Source of the DNA: Lasioglossum baleicum
Taxonomy: Eukaryota > Arthropoda > Insecta > Hymenoptera > Halictidae
Assembly (NCBI RefSeq): GCF_051020765.1
Contig: NC_134943.1
Span: forward strand, 7,626,001-7,690,000
Length of the DNA stretch: 64,000 bases
Reading direction: 5' to 3'
Position numbers and translations under genes: made by a program. Positions 61,685 through 64,000 of the stretch are shown piece by piece (position 1 is the first letter of the stretch; the number at the start of each line of letters is the position of its first letter). The notes beneath the pieces were generated by a model. That model did no database searches, was not told the DNA's origin, and worked only from the letters and a program-made list of their open reading frames with translations.

Positions 61685-64000
61685 CTATCATTAACAATAT
61701 TATTGGATTTTATAGTATATCATGGAATCAAAAATATTTATTATGTTCTTTTACTTACTTGATACAACTTATGATCTTTGTCAGGGATGTTGTAAAGTGC
61801 ATAGATATGAATTACAGGCATTAATACAAACAGTACTTTGTTTGCCGATTCGCAAAGCCTGTTGTTCCTCTTGTCCCAGCCTGCTCCTTCTAAGAATAAT
61901 CCGTACACGTACACTCCTTCCTGATAATACAAAGATATTAGTTAAAGATTAAACTATTTTTTATATATGATATATTGGTGAATTAACGTACTGGAGGCGG
62001 AGTTCTAACTTCTTCGGTTGTGTATTTCAGAACTTCGTTGTGAAGTGTTACATTGTCCAGAGCCCATCCTTTGTGAGCTCTGGTTACCTCTTGCCTCATA
62101 GCAGTTAAAAATCCTGAAAGATTAAGATATTAGTGTCACGAAAAAGAAATTGATAAGATTTATTGCTGTGTATATAAATAAATAACGTGCCTTGAGGATT
62201 AAAAAACCCAGTCATCCAAAACTTAGCTGGTCTACCAGAGAACAACCAGGTTGAAAACTGCTTATTTCTATCCAGCAATTCTGTGAACCAGAATCCAAGG
62301 GTTGAAGACTCCCATGATCTTGCCTTCCACAACTTTGGTATCCTAGCATCGTATATACTATCGAGAGCATCCCTCAATTCCTAAATAAATTCACATACAT
62401 TAATTTTTGCTATAATGCAACTCAAATTTATAGTGGAAATGTAAATAAAATTACTTCGCTCATTATAATGACACCCTCTATAGCAAGAAGAAGGTCTTTG
62501 AGAACAACATTGACTAATCTAATGACTACTTGTATCCTGTCGATCTCCTGCTTCAGGAAAATACTCATTGGTGCTGTTGGGCCCAGTACCTGTAACCTGC
62601 AGAATTTTTCGTTTCATTGAAGGAAATCATTTATTGTATTGAAATATTTTTGGTACTCACCTATGTTTCACTTCGAAGGGGTCGTACATGGGAGGCACTT
62701 TCTTCAACATATCTGTTGCTTGTCTCGCTACAAGCACTTCTCGAGATTCACCACCACCAGCTCCAGCTTCTTTTGGCTGCACAGACATGATTGTGTCTAA
62801 TACTGCTTGCGTAGTATTGCTCTGATACCTGAAATTAAATTTTACATACTATCAATAGTGAAGAAATGATATAATCAAAATTTCTGGGAATATAATTACG
62901 TGATGTCTGCGTTACGATGCAAGCCATAGACTTGAGGAGGATCCACAGTAGCCATTTCATCTACCACTTTCAAGTAATCTGTAACTTGTTTAAGAACAAG
63001 CACAGGATACCCCTTAAAAAACATAAAATCTTCGGTAAAAAGAGCCTCCGAAAACCAAAGTTTAGCGAACGTATTCAACAATCTTTTATCATAGTCATCG
63101 GTCACGCGTCCGCCATATTGGACTTCGCCTATCATGTACCTGACAGTCAAATAATTGTATTTATTAAAAAATACGTTAAATCTAATAAAAAGTTGGTCGA
63201 TTATAAAAAAAAGATTAAATTATCCATGTACCGAATGGTTGGCCAGCTAATCCCTTGCTTCACATCGACGTCATTTAGATGATTATTGATGAACATGCAA
63301 GACGCCAGCCAGTCAGCCATATTGAATTCGTATGGGATATTCCATCCAAGGGGACCAAACTTTCGTCGTTCTTGGACAACAGTATGCAGAAACGATACTG
63401 TATAAATAATTGGTATATATTGTACAGCGTCACATTGATCTAACATTTCTTGATTCATTCCACTGTATGTGGCAAGCAAACCTGCTCTCACTCCTATAGT
63501 AAATTGAAAATTGTTCGCAGAAATGTGAAAGGGAATTCAGATTACTTATAAGACAGTCTGATGAAATATTAGACCAGTGCAAAAGTTCATGCCCGATTTC
63601 ATATTAAAATACAACAAGGAATCAGGTACAAACTTTTGCAGTGACCTAATATAAAAATGTGGAATTACACGTTTATACCTTGCGGAGGTTCGTAGGTATA
63701 TTTTATAGACATTTGCAGAAGAGAGATCGGGAAATCTTTATGGGGCTCAGTGGTGATCCATATACGGAAATCAGGATGGGGTGCTTCCATCTCCAAGAGA
63801 AAACTGACTAATTCTACCATGTACTCTAATCCCAGATGGCAATTTTGGCACAAGGCCCAGAAACCCTTTGAATCAATTATACATTATTATAATCCATTAA
63901 TATAATCTAATTTCATTTGAACACACTTCAGTCTTTGCACTTTGAAGCAACCTCCTCGCATGAACTTCCTGTCCCTGTCCCATAGAAATACTTTTGCAAA
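61559..64000 (-). CDS. DNAH5/DNAH8-like: Axonemal dynein heavy chain, outer-arm DNAH5/DNAH8 class, 3' part of gene (10 exons, 5' end outside window)
   Basis: This is the C-terminal 556 residues of a microtubule motor heavy chain of ciliary and flagellar outer arms. The exon join, in transcription order, is 64000-63927, 63865-63679, 63493-63232, 63139-62900, 62828-62661, 62596-62455, 62380-62191, 62113-61992, 61920-61759 and 61684-61559. All phases agree and no internal stop appears. Family hallmarks in order are GQGQEVHARRLL and LCQNCHLGLEYM (AAA6 region), WITTEPHKDFPISLLQMSIK, ERRKFGPLGWNIPYEF, YGGRVTDDYDKRLLNTFAK, GLHRNADI (start of the C-terminal domain), ARIPKLWK, STLGFWFTELL, FWMTGFFNPQGFLTAMRQE, WALDNVTLHNEV, GVYVYGLFLEGAGWDKRN and the terminus WVLRGAALLCDIK. 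Wording around EGAGWDKRN and LMPVI leans towards DNAH5 over DNAH8 from memory; a tree is needed to separate them. AAA1-AAA5, the stalk and the tail lie beyond the right edge. In insects such genes usually act in sensory-neuron cilia or sperm tails. The reading frame looks intact. Confidence 0.96.
61759..61920 (-). CDS. DNAH5/DNAH8-like: Dynein heavy chain exon, GVYVYGL segment
   Basis: It is exactly 54 codons, phase 0 at both ends, from EGVYVYGLFLEGAGWDKRNN to DKDHKLYQ. The acceptor is TTATCAG and the donor is a consensus GTAAGT. Confidence 0.95.
61992..62113 (-). CDS. DNAH5/DNAH8-like: Dynein heavy chain exon, WALDN segment
   Basis: It completes the Gly codon and encodes FLTAMRQEVTRAHKGWALDN through TTEEVRTPPP (40 full codons). 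The acceptor is TTTCAG and the donor is GTACGT. The frame enters the next exon in phase 0. Confidence 0.93.
62191..62380 (-). CDS. DNAH5/DNAH8-like: Dynein heavy chain exon ending at a GC donor
   Basis: It encodes ELRDALDSIYDARIPKLWK through WMTGFFNPQ plus one base. The acceptor is TTTAG. Protein continuity into FLTAMRQE requires the exon to end at CAAG, followed by the intron start GCACGT. This makes a GC-AG intron (62114-62190, 77 nt). No GT donor keeps the NPQGF junction. Confidence 0.93.
62455..62596 (-). CDS. DNAH5/DNAH8-like: Dynein heavy chain exon, C-terminal domain helices
   Basis: It encodes 47 full codons from LQVLGPTAPMSIFLKQEIDR to AIEGVIIMSE, an amphipathic helical stretch of the dynein C-terminal domain. 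The acceptor is CTGCAG and the donor is GTAATT. The first base completes a split Arg codon. Confidence 0.93.
62661..62828 (-). CDS. DNAH5/DNAH8-like: Dynein heavy chain exon, C-terminal domain, Gly-rich loop
   Basis: It encodes 55 full codons from YQSNTTQAVLDTIMSVQPKE through a glycine-rich loop (AGAGGGESRE) to MYDPFEVKH. The equivalent place in DNAH5/8 proteins also has a Gly-rich insert after IQPK. The acceptor is TTTCAG and the donor is GTGAGT. Confidence 0.93.
62900..63139 (-). CDS. DNAH5/DNAH8-like: Dynein heavy chain exon, YGGRVTDDYD segment
   Basis: It encodes YMIGEVQYGGRVTDDYDKRL through GLHRNADI (79 full codons), one of the most conserved stretches of axonemal dyneins. The acceptor is TGTCAG. 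The donor is GTAATT after ATCAC. The GLH.NADI motif marks the start of the C-terminal domain. Confidence 0.95.
63232..63493 (-). CDS. DNAH5/DNAH8-like: Dynein heavy chain exon, ERRKFGPLGWN segment
   Basis: It encodes 86 full codons from VRAGLLATYSG to ISWPTI and contains the near-invariant QERRKFGPLGWNIPYEF motif. The acceptor is CTATAG. The donor is a weak GTACAT. The Arg codon at the junction is split 2+1 with the next exon. Confidence 0.95.
63569..63649. mobile_element. 81-bp mariner-like MITE inside a dynein intron
   Basis: The ends are inverted: TTAGACCAGTGCAAAAGTT on the left, and TTAGGTCACTGCAAAAGTT as the reverse complement of the right end. Both are flanked by TA (63567-63568 and 63650-63651). 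The GCAAAAGTT core resembles mariner termini known from insects. Removing the element and one TA would leave a 102-nt intron, close to the size of the neighbouring introns. It has no coding capacity. Confidence 0.7.
63679..63865 (-). CDS. DNAH5/DNAH8-like: Dynein heavy chain exon, QNCHLGL segment
   Basis: It encodes 62 residues plus one base, from GFWALCQNCHLGL to KYTYEPPQ. It contains the conserved WITTEPHKDFPISLLQ stretch of the AAA6 module. The donor is CAAG followed by GTATAA. The next intron (63494-63678, 185 nt) is the longest in the visible gene because it holds an 81-bp MITE. Confidence 0.94.
63927..64000 (-). CDS. DNAH5/DNAH8-like: Dynein heavy chain exon (cut by window edge)
   Basis: The visible part encodes SMGQGQEVHARRLLQSAKTE preceded by four residues. 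It belongs to the AAA6 region just before the QNCHLG motif. It ends in phase 0 at GAA followed by a GTGTGT donor. The 61-nt intron that follows (63866-63926) ends in ATTCAAAG. The 5' boundary of the exon is outside the window. Confidence 0.9.

Overview
The window looks like nuclear DNA of an arthropod, most likely an insect. The signs are a gene with many short introns (61-92 nt apart from one interrupted intron), a jockey-type LINE fragment, several classes of cut-and-paste DNA transposon, and abundant GA/CT microsatellites. A hymenopteran host would fit the style of the sequence, but nothing here proves the order. There are no bacterial-type operons, CRISPR arrays, tRNA or rRNA genes.

Only one conserved cellular gene is visible. 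At the right edge, on the minus strand (61559-64000), lies the 3' end of an axonemal dynein heavy chain of the DNAH5/DNAH8 (outer-arm) class. Ten exons can be placed to the base. They join in frame to give 556 residues ending in the dynein terminus LLCDIK. One intron has a GC donor instead of GT, and the longest intron carries an 81-bp mariner-like MITE. The rest of the gene lies beyond base 64000.

The other 61 kb is a gene desert: intergenic sequence downstream of the dynein gene, or possibly intron of a gene whose exons I cannot see. Its recognisable content is mobile DNA and repeats: a LINE reverse-transcriptase fragment (2.8-3.2 kb); Tigger/pogo-like and Tc1-like end fragments (2.25-2.77 and 5.3-5.7 kb); a large inverted duplication containing an endonuclease-domain fragment beside a GC hairpin, possibly a Helentron relic (10.75-11.25 kb); a complete 853-bp foldback element with hAT hallmarks and an 8-bp target duplication (13.4-14.25 kb); a 29-bp minisatellite with a 170-bp higher-order duplication (18.0-18.5 kb); two copies of one long-TIR element, each carrying a CTCF-like motif (22.0-22.7 and 35.0-35.5 kb); a 200-bp MITE with perfect 21-bp TIRs (29.7 kb); a 48-bp minisatellite (35.9-36.2 kb); an internally deleted mariner (44.0-44.7 kb); a 344-bp Transib-like foldback MITE bounded by CACAGTG and a CGGCG duplication (54.1-54.45 kb); and a 1.18-kb Tc1/mariner-type element with about 125-bp TIRs (58.9-60.1 kb).

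Long open frames elsewhere mostly overlap simple repeats or lack any domain signature, and I do not call them genes. I saw no convincing new biological system. The most informative items are the two foldback transposons with intact hallmarks, the inverted endonuclease duplication, the TE-borne CTCF-like motifs and the GC-AG dynein intron.
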